A stretch of DNA of 64,000 bases from Pseudomonas rhizophila (GCF_003033885.1 NZ_CP024081.1:3596554-3660553), one strand, 5' to 3'; positions 9,629-19,323 are shown, numbered from the stretch's first letter. A program made the numbers and translations. The notes: a model not told the origin generated them from the sequence alone.

Positions 9629-11008
9629 ATGTTTGACCTGTTCCACACCCCCGGTGATAGAGCCCCGCGCCGTACCCCGGCGGTGGCTGATGTCGATTGC
9701 CCGGTCGGTACGCGCAAATTCCATACGGGGGTTGGCTCGCTCGATCTGCTTCGGGAGTTGCGCGACAGCCGCCATAAACGGCGGCCGCTGTCCCTGGCGG
9801 TGCATCTGCCTTCGCGCTTGCGTTTGTCATCGTGTTCGCCCCTGGCGAGCGTGTGCCGGTGTGGCGAGATCGAGGGCTATCTGCAACACCTGACCTATGA
9901 AATCGGACTGGTCGGTTGTCACTTGGGCGCAGGGCGTCGGGTCGAGGCGTTCTGCCTGACTGGCGGTACGCCGGTGATCGCCCATTTGCAGCGGCTGATG
10001 GATGACCTGCGCAAACGTTTCGAGTTCTGTGAATACGACAGCGCCGAACACAGCATCGAGGTCGACCTGCATCACACCGACTGGTCCACCATGGGGCTGA
10101 TTCGCGACCAAGGGTTCACCCACGTCAGCATCGGCGTGCCAGACATTGGCCTGGACAGCGATTTGTCCGTGGATTGCTATCAGAACCCGGCACCGATTCA
10201 TTCGCTGATCGATGCCGCGCGAACCTTCGGTTTCCGTTCCATCAACATCGATCTCGGTTATGGCCATGCCTGGCAAACGCCCCACAGCTTCGCGCGCAAA
10301 CTGGCCACGCTGATCGAACTGGAGCCCGACCGGCTGCATGTGTTCGACTACGCCCATGCGCCGTATCGTTATCGTTCGAAAAAACACCAAGCGGCGGATG
10401 CCTTCAGCAGCCAGGCCGATACAGACACCATGCGCCAAATCTGCTGCGAGCAACTGACCGGGGCGGGGTATCACTACATCGGGTTGGGGCAGTTCGTCAG
10501 GGCGGACGATGACCTGGCCGTCGCCCAAGAGCACGGGCGCCTGCACCGCAATTGCCAGGGTTTCACTCGGCGCGGTTGCTGTGACCACTTGGGTTTCGGC
10601 CTGTCGGCCATCACCCAGATCGAACACTTGTACGTGCAGAACACCGATGACCTGCTGGAGTACTGCCAGCAGCTGGACGCCGGGCAGTTGCCTGTGTGTC
10701 GCGGCTGGCGCTGTGAAGCGCAGGACCTGCTCAGGGCCGCGGTGACCGAGCAACTTGCCTGCGACCTGGAGCTGGATATCCCGGCCATGGAAGCGCGTTT
10801 CGGCGTGGTGTTGCGCGATTATTTCGCGTCCATCTGGCCGCAGTTGGAGGTATTGCGCAGCCAGGGTTTGATCGAATTGACCAGCCGTTTTATCGGTATC
10901 TTGCCCGCCGGGCGCCTGAGTGTGGATGCGATCTGCAATCTGTTCGATCCAGTTCCCGACGACGCAGGCACTTTGACCGGCCCCTTTGACAGGTTGACCC
11001 CATCATGA
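9629..11008 (+). CDS. HemN-like paralogue lacking the radical-SAM cysteine motif
   Basis: 459 residues, collinear with the true HemN encoded immediately downstream: LTGGTP matches LGGGTP, EHSIEVDLHH matches EFSIEVDPRT, and CDHLGFGLSAI matches CDLIGLGVSSI. The iron-sulfur site is changed. Where HemN has FCxxxCxYC, this protein reads SRLRLSSCSPLASVCRC, so the canonical CX3CX2C is absent. It is therefore unlikely to perform the radical-SAM decarboxylation of coproporphyrinogen III. It could be a degenerate duplicate, a heme or porphyrin-binding accessory, or a partner subunit. The stop overlaps the start of hemN (ATGA), indicating translational coupling. An Anr box precedes it. Confidence 0.75.
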   Translation: MFDLFHTPGDRAPRRTPAVADVDCPVGTRKFHTGVGSLDLLRELRDSRHKRRPLSLAVHLPSRLRLSSCSPLASVCRCGEIEGYLQHLTYEIGLVGCHLGAGRRVEAFCLTGGTPVIAHLQRLMDDLRKRFEFCEYDSAEHSIEVDLHHTDWSTMGLIRDQGFTHVSIGVPDIGLDSDLSVDCYQNPAPIHSLIDAARTFGFRSINIDLGYGHAWQTPHSFARKLATLIELEPDRLHVFDYAHAPYRYRSKKHQAADAFSSQADTDTMRQICCEQLTGAGYHYIGLGQFVRADDDLAVAQEHGRLHRNCQGFTRRGCCDHLGFGLSAITQIEHLYVQNTDDLLEYCQQLDAGQLPVCRGWRCEAQDLLRAAVTEQLACDLELDIPAMEARFGVVLRDYFASIWPQLEVLRSQGLIELTSRFIGILPAGRLSVDAICNLFDPVPDDAGTLTGPFDRLTPS

Positions 11009-12393
11009 ATGCTGTATCCGCTTTCAATCGCGCCCTGGTCGAGAAGTACGACCGTCCGGGGCCGCGCTACACCTCCTATCCGACGGCCCCGCAGTTCCAT
11101 CAGGCCTTTGCCATGGATGAGTACCGCCAGGCCGCCGAGCTGAGCAACCAGGCCCCGGTGCCCAAACCCTTGTCGGTCTACATCCATATTCCGTTCTGCC
11201 AGAGCCTTTGCTACTACTGCGCGTGCAACAAAATCATTACTCGCAAGACTCATCGCGCCGCTGAATACCTGACTTACCTCAAGCGTGAGATCGGCCTGCA
11301 GGGGGCGTTGTTCGACCGCTCGCGCAAACTGACGCAACTGCACCTGGGCGGTGGCACGCCGACCTATCTGACCCATGAGCAACTGGCCGATCTGATGGAG
11401 TGCCTGCACCAGGCGTTCGACATGGACGACAGTGACGCCCATGAGTTTTCCATCGAGGTCGATCCGCGGACCATCGATGCCCAACAGATCCAGGGGCTGC
11501 GCCAGCTGGGGTTCAATCGCCTGAGCTTCGGCGTCCAGGATTTCGATGCCCAGGTGCAAGCCGCGGTCAATCGGGTGCAGAGCGAGGCCCAGGTCGTCGA
11601 GTTGGTGGAGGCGGCCCGGCTGGCGCGTTTCAAGTCCGTCAGTGTCGATCTGATCTACGGCTTGCCGCTGCAAACCATCGCCAGTTTCGATGTGACCCTG
11701 AGCAAGATCATCGCCCTGCGTCCCGACCGGATCGCCGCCTACAGCTATGCGCATCTGCCGCAACGGGTGCGGGCGCAACGGATGATCCGACCCGAAGACA
11801 TGCCGCCGCCGGAGCGCAAGCTGGAGTTGCTGGAACTGACCATCAATCGTCTGACCGAAGCCGGTTATGTCTACATCGGCATGGACCATTTCGCCTTGCC
11901 GGACGACGAGTTGGTGCGCGCTCGGGTCCAGGGCACGCTGCAACGCAACTTCCAGGGGTATTCCACCCATGCCGATTGCGATTTGATCGGCCTGGGTGTG
12001 TCTTCGATCGGTAAGGTCGGTGACAGCTATGGTCAGAACGTCAAGGAGCTTTCTCAGTACTACGCTCGCCTGGATCAAGGCCTGCTGCCGGTGCAGCGCG
12101 GCTATCGCCTGAGCGACGATGACCGGTTGCGCCGCGAGGTCATCAGCGAATTGATGTGCCATGGACGGATCGATTTCACCCGGATCCAGATCAGTCACGG
12201 TGTGGGTTTCAACGAGTACTTTGCCGATGCCCTGGTCCGGCTTGAGGAACTGGTGCGCGACGGACTGCTGGAGATCCACCCCGACTCGCTGGTGCTGCTG
12301 CCCCAGGGGCAATTGATGATGCGCAACGTGGCCATGGCTTTCGACGCGTACCTGGGCGTCGACCAGACGGTCCAGTATTCGCGTACGGTTTGA
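11005..12393 (+). CDS. hemN: Oxygen-independent coproporphyrinogen III dehydrogenase HemN
   Basis: 462 residues, the usual length. HemN converts coproporphyrinogen III to protoporphyrinogen IX in anaerobic heme synthesis, using S-adenosylmethionine. The radical-SAM cluster motif CQSLCYYCAC is at about residues 62-71 in IHIPFC context, followed by HLGGGTPTYL and the HemN C-terminal domain. The N terminus RPGPRYTSYPTAPQF is typical of the family. It is second in a two-gene operon, overlapping the upstream paralogue by four bases, and is expected to be induced by Anr when oxygen is low. Confidence 0.95.
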   Translation: MNAVSAFNRALVEKYDRPGPRYTSYPTAPQFHQAFAMDEYRQAAELSNQAPVPKPLSVYIHIPFCQSLCYYCACNKIITRKTHRAAEYLTYLKREIGLQGALFDRSRKLTQLHLGGGTPTYLTHEQLADLMECLHQAFDMDDSDAHEFSIEVDPRTIDAQQIQGLRQLGFNRLSFGVQDFDAQVQAAVNRVQSEAQVVELVEAARLARFKSVSVDLIYGLPLQTIASFDVTLSKIIALRPDRIAAYSYAHLPQRVRAQRMIRPEDMPPPERKLELLELTINRLTEAGYVYIGMDHFALPDDELVRARVQGTLQRNFQGYSTHADCDLIGLGVSSIGKVGDSYGQNVKELSQYYARLDQGLLPVQRGYRLSDDDRLRREVISELMCHGRIDFTRIQISHGVGFNEYFADALVRLEELVRDGLLEIHPDSLVLLPQGQLMMRNVAMAFDAYLGVDQTVQYSRTV

Positions 12394-12416
12394 CGTTATG
12401 ACGAGAGCTGGCCGTT

Positions 12417-12440
12417 CCCGCTGGCTGCGCAGCCAGCGGG
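12417..12440. terminator. 24-base perfect palindrome between convergent genes
   Basis: A perfect inverted repeat (core CTGGCTGCGCAGCCAG, extended by CCCG/CGGG) lies between the convergent hemN and uvrA-type genes. It would form a strong GC-rich hairpin on either strand but lacks a U-tract. It could be a bidirectional pause or end structure, or a REP-like element. Confidence 0.5.
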
Positions 12441-12483
12441 GATAACCCCCTCGCCACAGGCCGTGCGCCAGGCAGGTTGCCCT

Positions 12484-15141
12484 TCAACCTCCAGGCTGCA
12501 GCACCCTGCCCAGAAAGGCCGCCGTTCGACTTTCCTGGCATTTCGCGACCTTCGCCGGAGCCCCGCATACCACGACTTTCCCGCCCTGGTTCCCAGCGCC
12601 CGGGCCGATGTCGATGACCCAATCACTCTGCGCCACCACGCGCATATCATGCTCCACCACAACCACGCTGTGGCCTTCATCCACCAGGCGATTTAATTGC
12701 ACCAGCAAGCGATCCACGTCCTGGGGATGTAAGCCGTTGGTTGGCTCATCCAGCACGTACAAAGTGGCGCCCCGGGCTTTGCGTTGCAGCTCGGTGGCCA
12801 GTTTGATGCGCTGGGCCTCGCCGCCGGACAGTTCCGTGGCCGGTTGACCCAGGCGCAGATAACCCAGCCCGATATCCTGCAGCACTTGCAGTGAGCGCTT
12901 TGCCGACGCCTGCTCGGCAAACACCTCAAGCGCCTGGTTCACGGTCAGTTGCAACACCTGAGCGATATTCAGCCCCTGCCAGTTCACTTCAAGGGTCTGG
13001 GGGTTGTAGCGAACCCCGTGGCACGTGGGGCAGGGTGCATACACGCTGGGCATGAACAACAGCTCGACGCTGACGAAGCCCTCGCCCTCGCAGGTTTCGC
13101 AACGGCCTTTGGCGACATTGAAGGAGAACTGTCCCGCATCGAAACCCAGTTCCTGCGCCTGAGGCGTGGCGGCGAACAATTTACGTACGTGATCGAACAG
13201 CCCGGTGTAGGTGGCGAGGTTGGAGCGCGGGGTGCGACCGATGGGTTTCTGGTCCACCTGGACCAGCCGCTTGACCGACTCGAGTCCGGCGGTGACGTGG
13301 CCACCGCTGGTTTGCAGCGGTTCATCTTCCAGGCTTTGTTCGTCGGCTTCGGCGTTGTGGCTGGCCTGGCCCAGATGGCCACCCACCAGGTCCAGCAGGG
13401 CCTGGCTGACGAGGCTGGATTTACCCGAGCCGGAAATGCCGGTCACGGCGCTGAAGCAACCCAAGGGAAAGGCGGCGCTGAGGTTGTCGAGATTGTTGCG
13501 GGTGATGCCTTCCAGGCGTAGCCAATCCTTGGGTGTTCGAGGCGTACGCCCCGCAGCGCTGTCCTGGGCAAACAGGTAGGCGCGGGTGCGTGACTCCGGC
13601 ACCTGCCGCAGGCCCGCGGGTGGGCCGCTGTAGAGGATTTTTCCGCCTTGTTCCCCCGCGTCGGGGCCGACGTCGATGAGCCAGTCGGCGCGGCGCATGG
13701 TGTCCAGGTCGTGTTCGACCACAAACACCGAATTACCCGAGGCCTTGAGGCGTTGCAGGGCCTGGAACAGCGCTTCGCTGTCGGCCGGGTGCAGGCCGGC
13801 AGAGGGTTCATCCAGCACATAGATCACGCCGAACAGCTGGGAGTTGAGCTGGGTTGCCAGGCGCAGGCGTTGCAGCTCGCCGGAAGACAGCGTCGGTGTG
13901 CTGCGCTCCAGGGCCAGGTAGCCGAGGCCCAGGTCGATCAAGGTGACGATGCGCTCCAGCAATTCAGTGGCGATGCGTTGGGCGGCCAGGCGTTTTTCCA
14001 GGGACAGATTGTGGGTGTGGCGTGCATCAGGCCCGCCGGCATGGGGATTCTCACCCCGAGCGGCGCGTTGCTCGCGGGCCTCGCGGGTTTGCTGGTGGGT
14101 GAGGGTTGTTCCCGGTTCCTCGGCTTGCGCCAGATAATCGGGGGCGGCAACGCCCTTGAGCACCTCGGCCAGTTCCAGCAACGGCAGGTGGGACAGTTCG
14201 GCGATGTCCAGGCCGGCAAAGGTCACCGTCAGTGCCTGGCGCTTGAGGCGTTTACCTTCGCACACCGGGCAAGGGCTGGCGCGCATGTATTGCGCCACGC
14301 GTTTGCGCATCTGGGCGCTTTGGGAGTGCATGAACGTGTGCAGCAGGTAGCGTCGGGCGCCGCTGAACGTGCCTTGATAGCTGGGCTCGAGTTTGCGCTT
14401 GAGGGCTGCGCGGGTCTGGGCCGGGGTGAGCCCGGCGTACACCGGGACAGTGGGGGTCTCTTCGGTGAAGAGAATCCAGTCACGCTGTTTTTTGGGCAGG
14501 TCGCGCCAAGGAACGTCGACGTCATAACCCAGGGTTACCAGGATGTCTCGCAGGTTCTGGCCCTGCCATGCCATGGGCCAGGCCGCCACGGCGCGTTCGC
14601 GGATGGTCAACGAAGGGTCCGGCACCATGGACGCTTCGGTCACTTCATAGACCCGGCCCAGGCCGTGGCACTGCTGGCAGGCACCCTGAGGCGTGTTGGG
14701 CGAGAAATCCTCGGCGTACAGCATCGGTTGGTCGGCCGGGTAGCTACCCGCTCGGGAGTAGAGCATGCGGATCAGGCTCGACAAGGTGGTGACGCTGCCC
14801 ACCGAGGATCGCGCGCTGGGCGTGCCGCGCTGCTGTTGCAAGGCCACCGCTGGCGGCAGACCTTCGATACTGTCCACGTCCGGCACGCCCACCTGGTCGA
14901 TCAGGCGCCGGGCATAAGGCGCGACTGACTCGAAATAACGGCGCTGGGCTTCGGCATAAAGCGTGGAAAAGGCCAGCGACGACTTGCCCGACCCCGACAC
15001 GCCAGTGAATACCACCAGGGCATCGCGAGGGATGTCGACGTCGACATTCTTGAGGTTGTGCTCGCGGGCGCCACGCACCCGGACGAAACCGGTGTCTTCA
15101 GGCAATGGCGAAGCGGAGGCGGGACCGGAGCGTGGGGGCAT
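12484..15141 (-). CDS. Class II UvrA-like ATPase (UvrA2)
   Basis: 885 residues, shorter than the roughly 940-residue housekeeping UvrA. Two ABC ATPase halves are visible: Walker [10 protein letters not shown] near residue 48 and GISGSGKSS in the second half; ABC signatures LSSGELQRL and LSGGEAQRI; and zinc-binding pairs CQQC, CPVC, CETC and CPTC. Residues after the second signature read [14 protein letters not shown]. The smaller UvrA-interaction region fits the UvrA2/DrrC group, associated with resistance to DNA-binding compounds and of less clear role in repair. AAGGAACG lies upstream of the ATG. The gene stands alone. Confidence 0.85.
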   Translation of the reverse strand: MPPRSGPASASPLPEDTGFVRVRGAREHNLKNVDVDIPRDALVVFTGVSGSGKSSLAFSTLYAEAQRRYFESVAPYARRLIDQVGVPDVDSIEGLPPAVALQQQRGTPSARSSVGSVTTLSSLIRMLYSRAGSYPADQPMLYAEDFSPNTPQGACQQCHGLGRVYEVTEASMVPDPSLTIRERAVAAWPMAWQGQNLRDILVTLGYDVDVPWRDLPKKQRDWILFTEETPTVPVYAGLTPAQTRAALKRKLEPSYQGTFSGARRYLLHTFMHSQSAQMRKRVAQYMRASPCPVCEGKRLKRQALTVTFAGLDIAELSHLPLLELAEVLKGVAAPDYLAQAEEPGTTLTHQQTREAREQRAARGENPHAGGPDARHTHNLSLEKRLAAQRIATELLERIVTLIDLGLGYLALERSTPTLSSGELQRLRLATQLNSQLFGVIYVLDEPSAGLHPADSEALFQALQRLKASGNSVFVVEHDLDTMRRADWLIDVGPDAGEQGGKILYSGPPAGLRQVPESRTRAYLFAQDSAAGRTPRTPKDWLRLEGITRNNLDNLSAAFPLGCFSAVTGISGSGKSSLVSQALLDLVGGHLGQASHNAEADEQSLEDEPLQTSGGHVTAGLESVKRLVQVDQKPIGRTPRSNLATYTGLFDHVRKLFAATPQAQELGFDAGQFSFNVAKGRCETCEGEGFVSVELLFMPSVYAPCPTCHGVRYNPQTLEVNWQGLNIAQVLQLTVNQALEVFAEQASAKRSLQVLQDIGLGYLRLGQPATELSGGEAQRIKLATELQRKARGATLYVLDEPTNGLHPQDVDRLLVQLNRLVDEGHSVVVVEHDMRVVAQSDWVIDIGPGAGNQGGKVVVCGAPAKVAKCQESRTAAFLGRVLQPGG

Positions 15142-15332
15142 GGAGCGTTCCTTGTTTGCGTCTGTTCAACGCGTGGAGGCTTTCTGGCGAAACGGCGTCA
15201 CTCGGAGAGTGGAACCTGAGTCACAGCACTGATATTTATGCGACCGGGTTCGTCGATTCTCGTGCAATAAAAATTTTCTCCGAAGCGAAGAGATGAGAAA
15301 AGCTTCGCAATTGTCATGGAAACGGACCCCGG

Positions 15333-15413
15333 ATGCCTCGATCAAAGCTGTTCACTGCTCTGTTTGTTGCGCTGCTGTGGATGATAACCAGCGTGGCCCG
15401 CAGTGATAACCAG
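15333..15413 (+). pseudogene. Possible N-terminal fragment of an exported protein
   Basis: The frame opens with a convincing signal peptide (MPRSKLFTALFVALLW...SVARS), then runs into the 3' end of the opposing PRTase-HAD gene with no further recognisable domain. It may be the remnant of a secreted-protein gene cut at the junction of the accessory region. It could equally be a chance open frame. The rest of 15142-15436 is AT-rich with no other signal seen. Confidence 0.25.
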
Positions 15414-15436
15414 CGGCGTGTTCGCCATTTTCGCGT

Positions 15437-16423
15437 TCAGGATGGCGCCCCAGGCGTACCGTGTTTCCAATCTGCCGCGCCGATCAATCTTCCCCGGCCG
15501 CACCCGGCATCCCACCAGATGACCCGCAGCAAAGGCGCTTGCTGCGCGATCAGGATCGCTTGTGTCGGGTCGCTTTCAACGAAGTGCGTGCACCCCAACT
15601 GTACGCATGCCCGGGCTTTGTAGAGGGCAACCTGTTCTGGGCTGTCGTTGCACGAGCGGGTATCTCTCATGATCAGCGGTGTCCCGCTATGGCCGTGCTG
15701 GCTTAGCCAGGCTTGAGTACGAACGCGATCCATCTCCGGGCGCCCGGTGATAATCGCCTTCACCCGCCCCAGAGGGGGCAGCTGCTTGAAGGGCTCGAGG
15801 CGGTCGCGTTCGCCAAGCGCCGCACTCAAGTCCGCCGCATAACGTTGGAGCGGGATATCTGGAAGCAGTATTCCGTCGAGGTCGATGGCGTACACGTCGT
15901 AATCATGGTCATGGGCCATCCTGCCGGTACGCCCGCCACCGGTGTCGATCCAGCGATCGCGATAGGCGCAGGTAAGGGCTTGGCGCTCCCAAGGGAACTG
16001 CAAGAAATACCCTCGCCCGTCCAGCCCGTAATCGGGGCGTATACCGCTTAGGTCGTCAAAGCCGACAGTGAAAACCCTCACGATCAATCCCCTGCGCTGC
16101 AAGAATGCCAGGCAGTCCTTCAGGGTGTGCCCGGTGCCAGCGATGTCTTCACAGAGCAACACCTTGCTGCCTGGTGGAGGAAGGGGGATCGACGAGTCCC
16201 AAATCACGCTCCGATCGACCCGGTAATAGCGCAAAAAGGCCGGTTCAACGCCCGTGGCATGCGAGACCATCAGCGCTAAGGGGCCTCCACCTCGCAATAT
16301 ACCGATGATGCTACTGAACGCTTCTTCGAGAAGCGTAGGCTGTATCGACGCGACCAAGCGATCCATCTGCTCATACGAGATAGGCAGCACGGGTTTGAGC
16401 ACGTGCGATTTCTGGACAGACAC
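15437..16423 (-). CDS. Phosphoribosyltransferase-HAD hydrolase fusion
   Basis: 328 residues beginning at a GTG. The N-terminal half is a type I PRTase with the PRPP-binding motif CEDIAGTGHTL at about residues 91-101. The C-terminal half (about 175-320) is HAD-like, with a DLDG nucleophile segment at 181-184, a second-motif TGRPEMDR and a later VESDPTQA. Such fusions suggest nucleotide or ribose-phosphate salvage; comparable two-domain proteins occur in Ter-type stress clusters, but no ter genes are nearby. It follows the hrp-box-driven gene at 16491 by 67 bases on the same strand and could be read from that promoter. No hrp box of its own was found. Confidence 0.75.
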   Translation of the reverse strand: MSVQKSHVLKPVLPISYEQMDRLVASIQPTLLEEAFSSIIGILRGGGPLALMVSHATGVEPAFLRYYRVDRSVIWDSSIPLPPPGSKVLLCEDIAGTGHTLKDCLAFLQRRGLIVRVFTVGFDDLSGIRPDYGLDGRGYFLQFPWERQALTCAYRDRWIDTGGGRTGRMAHDHDYDVYAIDLDGILLPDIPLQRYAADLSAALGERDRLEPFKQLPPLGRVKAIITGRPEMDRVRTQAWLSQHGHSGTPLIMRDTRSCNDSPEQVALYKARACVQLGCTHFVESDPTQAILIAQQAPLLRVIWWDAGCGRGRLIGAADWKHGTPGAPS

Positions 16424-16490
16424 TGTTTTATCCGGTGATGAAAGCGAGTGTTCGGTGGGTGCTTGATGGCCCTACGGAGCCGTGACAGGG

Positions 16491-17771
16491 CTATGGGGTT
16501 GGCACAGGGTTCGATGTCCAGTCGTTTGACTCACCACCGTCGGCGTCTATTAAGGAAAGTCTGAAGGACAGATCGCGATACTCGCCCAGGGAGTGTCGCG
16601 CTTCTTCGGAGAGATCCGAGAACGCCGCTTCGCCATGCTTGTCGACCAGCTCCAAAATCGCGTCGAGCGCCGCACGGGTCTTTGGGCTGAGCGCTTGATA
16701 AGCCTCGGCACCGGCCTTGATCGCTGGATCATCGGGTTCGCCGGGTTCGACGCGACTCAGTCTGGTATCGGAAGCCCGGTTGACTGTTTCCAATGACATG
16801 TCGGTCAGCGCCAACGAATCCAGGCTGCTTCGCTTAGGACGCGAAGCGCCGATTCCAGCGGTCCGCTGCGGCGGTAATGCGTCGAGTTTGCGCCGGGTAT
16901 CTTGTTCCTGCTGATCGACTTTTTCTTGTTTGGACTTAAGGGCTTTACGTGCCATGCCGATAGGGGTGTAAAGCGCACTCAAGGCGGCCATTGCTTTCGC
17001 CTCCAGTGGACCTTTGCCCTGACGAAGGGCCATCTGATGGCGCGCGGATAGGGCAGAACGTTCTAAAAATTTGGCATCATGTATCGCGCTTCTCCATAGC
17101 TCAGGTTCTGATTTTTTTCCCGAGGCAGGCAATTGCTGGTTTTCCTGCACGAGACGTTGGTATTGCTTGCGAACGTCTTGTTTATCCAGTTTTCGACCAA
17201 CGAACTGTTCATCGATTTTCTCAATCTGCTCTCGAGCATATTCGCTCAGCCTGGGCAGGTCCTGTCTACGGGATTCAACACCCGGCTTCGAGAAAAGAAG
17301 GTTGAGTTTTTTTGATTTTTCCTTTGCCGCATGATGAGGTTCAGTCGAACGGTTGGCTTCTTTCGACCGTTCCATGAGCACGACAGTTTCGGTGGGACCC
17401 GATGCGTAGGATTTATGTTTGAGTTCAAAAATGTCGTAGCGCTGTTGCTCATTCTTTCTTGCATGCACGAGCAATTCACCCGGACTGGTATTGCCTTGAC
17501 GTAGCAATAGCTTGAATGTTGCCTCGTTGTGCTCAGTTGAGTAGAGGTTCAGCGTCCCATCGGCAATGGCGTTGGCAGCCATATGGGTAATGGCCGACTG
17601 AATCATGTCCGGGGAGGTCTCCTTAAAAGCATCAAGGGTCTTTTTACTCAAATGTGCGGGTGAAAGTTTATCGACGTGCTCGGTTTGAGCCGAAGTTTTG
17701 GCAGACTCGATGGCTTGCCCATGCCGCAAGCGACCAAGGAACACGGGAGAGCTGCTTGCACCCGGTATCAT
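16491..17771 (-). CDS. Unrecognised HrpL-regulated candidate type III effector
   Basis: 426 residues, no family recognised. The case for an effector is contextual: a clear ribosome site (GAGGAG) and, 45 bases before the start, an hrp box (17816-17844) with one change (GGAACT). The N terminus is Ser/Ala-rich without a signal peptide or membrane helix, as expected for type III export (MIPGASSSPVFLGRL). The middle is charged and helical (KKSEPELWRSA, RKALKSKQEKVDQQEQ), and the tail is acidic (EEARHSLGEYRD). It lies directly downstream of the ExoY-like cyclase gene on the same strand. It could alternatively be a secreted helper or a non-secreted HrpL-regulon protein. Confidence 0.55.
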   Translation of the reverse strand: MIPGASSSPVFLGRLRHGQAIESAKTSAQTEHVDKLSPAHLSKKTLDAFKETSPDMIQSAITHMAANAIADGTLNLYSTEHNEATFKLLLRQGNTSPGELLVHARKNEQQRYDIFELKHKSYASGPTETVVLMERSKEANRSTEPHHAAKEKSKKLNLLFSKPGVESRRQDLPRLSEYAREQIEKIDEQFVGRKLDKQDVRKQYQRLVQENQQLPASGKKSEPELWRSAIHDAKFLERSALSARHQMALRQGKGPLEAKAMAALSALYTPIGMARKALKSKQEKVDQQEQDTRRKLDALPPQRTAGIGASRPKRSSLDSLALTDMSLETVNRASDTRLSRVEPGEPDDPAIKAGAEAYQALSPKTRAALDAILELVDKHGEAAFSDLSEEARHSLGEYRDLSFRLSLIDADGGESNDWTSNPVPTP

Positions 17772-17815
17772 TTGCTTTCTCTCCTCATGCGCTTATGCAA
17801 ATTGGTTCGGTCAAA

Positions 17816-17844
17816 TGAGTGGCCAATAGTGTTGTGCCAGTTCC
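17816..17844 (-). promoter_or_regulatory. hrp box (HrpL promoter), variant
   Basis: On the minus strand: GGAACT, 16 bases, CCACTCA. It differs at one base from the GGAACC -35 consensus. It lies between the cyclase stop and the start of the 426-residue gene at 17771. Confidence 0.75.
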
Positions 17845-17887
17845 CACGTCAGCTGGATAAATTTGCACCGTATAAGTCGGCGAGGAT

Positions 17888-19264
17888 TTACCCGGTCAAT
17901 CCACCGGACTGAATTCGCCGCTGCTCGGCAACCACTTTCAATAAATCCAGATCAGACTGGGAAATATGACTGCCACGCCGGCTGCCTTGGCCGGACGCTA
18001 TACTCCCGCGACGAGTCTCAGGGGGCGAAAGAGTCGACGACTGACTACTGAGCTTGCGCTCGATTTCTTGACTGCGGTTGGCGACGTTAGTCTTTAATTC
18101 GTCATCAAACCAACGCCTGTTTCCGACCAGCACATAGCCTGTATGACCGCTTGCGTGAGCATCACGTGCCTCCTCCAGGAAATCGTTTAACTTGACCTTG
18201 TCCGGTATGACCGCAATGGCGCCAAATTCGCCCAGTGCTTGCGGAGCAATGACGGTAGCTGGAAGGTTACTGTGCATGTTTGTACTAGGGTTGCCTTCGT
18301 CCGAGCCATGATGAACCAGGTTCCAGTCTGATGGATCATCAACATTCAGATGTGTTTTCAACTTGCCGCGTAATGAGTGGTTGATGTCGTCAATGACTCG
18401 TTCCTCGAGGCGGGTGACATAATCAACAGTCGGGGCGGCACCCGCCGTCTCTTTGACGGCGACATTTTCATATTTCGATCGAATGTAGGCGATACCAAGA
18501 TCGGTGGGCTGCTCGTTTGGCGCAGCTGGTTTTGCCGAGCCTCGTCGTTGACTCTGTTGCGGGACGTCATCCCACTGCGGCATCAAAAACAGCAAGTCGT
18601 AGTCGGCGGTGAAGGGAAGAGCAGGCTTGCCGTGAGGTTGAACGTTCGGTGCCAGCACTTCAACAGCCTGACCGTCTATGGCTATTCGATAGGTGCCGTT
18701 TGCGGTTTTATCAGCAGTGAAGTTAAACGTGGTCCCATCCTCCCTGGTACTTGCGAACGCAGGCGGAACAAGCGGTCTTATCAAATTGTGTTGCTTCAGG
18801 TAGTCCATGCGTGCTGCTGGCAGTTCCAAAGGCACCTTAACCGCGTGGCCGCTCTCCACGCACCGCTCGATTTGCAGATTCGCTTTCTCCATATCGGCCG
18901 GTGTCGTGCTGCCTTTTCCACTGAGCTGCTGATTTGCCGGAATAAAACCGAACAGCGGGCCGACCATGGAACTCTTCCCTTTTATATTAAGCCCCTTGGT
19001 GGGATAGCCCATCCCTATCAGCTGTGCGTTGTGTGGATCAACAGGGCGGAAAGCGATAATGCATCGATGCTTCCGAGCGATGTCATGGAGCTGGTGCAAG
19101 TGCTGCGCACAGATGCCTGTTTGCTGGCTGACTTTATCGATATCGTCGCGGACGACCTCAGTCAGCGGGCGGGCAGAAACTGCTGTGGTATGCCCGGCCT
19201 CAGGTGCTTTATCGGCGTTAAAGCTGAACGTTTGGTTCCATTGCACCGGGCCTAAGCTACTCAT
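17888..19264 (-). CDS. ExoY / edema-factor-type nucleotidyl cyclase, putative type III effector
   Basis: 458 residues with all three catalytic regions of the anthrax edema factor/ExoY/CyaA class. Region one has the paired lysines in YPTKGLNIKGKSS (Lys90, and Lys95 or 97), followed by VGPLFGFIPANQQLS. Region two has DYDLLFLMP with Asp221 and Asp223, the metal ligands. Region three is VHHGSDEGNP at 317-326, with the His and Asn-Pro of the family. These enzymes make cyclic nucleotides inside eukaryotic cells after activation by a host factor. ExoY is a known P. aeruginosa type III effector. A consensus hrp box lies 31 bases before the ATG. There is no signal peptide, consistent with type III export. 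Nucleotide preference and host activator are unknown. Confidence 0.85.
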   Translation of the reverse strand: MSSLGPVQWNQTFSFNADKAPEAGHTTAVSARPLTEVVRDDIDKVSQQTGICAQHLHQLHDIARKHRCIIAFRPVDPHNAQLIGMGYPTKGLNIKGKSSMVGPLFGFIPANQQLSGKGSTTPADMEKANLQIERCVESGHAVKVPLELPAARMDYLKQHNLIRPLVPPAFASTREDGTTFNFTADKTANGTYRIAIDGQAVEVLAPNVQPHGKPALPFTADYDLLFLMPQWDDVPQQSQRRGSAKPAAPNEQPTDLGIAYIRSKYENVAVKETAGAAPTVDYVTRLEERVIDDINHSLRGKLKTHLNVDDPSDWNLVHHGSDEGNPSTNMHSNLPATVIAPQALGEFGAIAVIPDKVKLNDFLEEARDAHASGHTGYVLVGNRRWFDDELKTNVANRSQEIERKLSSQSSTLSPPETRRGSIASGQGSRRGSHISQSDLDLLKVVAEQRRIQSGGLTG

Positions 19265-19294
19265 TCCATCCGCTTCCAGAATTTAGTTCTCGAG

Positions 19295-19323
19295 TAGGTG
19301 GCGATTTCAGGCATGTCGGTTCC
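19295..19323 (-). promoter_or_regulatory. hrp box driving the cyclase gene
   Basis: On the minus strand: GGAACC, 16 bases, CCACCTA. This is a full match to the HrpL consensus, 31 bases before the cyclase ATG. Confidence 0.88.

Noticed and set aside
10819..12312. 497-codon open frame opposite hemN
   Set aside because: Mirrors the hemN codons; no recognisable domain; hemN is certain.
15190..15225. GGAACC at 15199-15204 considered as an hrp box
   Set aside because: No CCACNNA occurs 15 or 16 bases downstream (the sequence there is TATTTAT).
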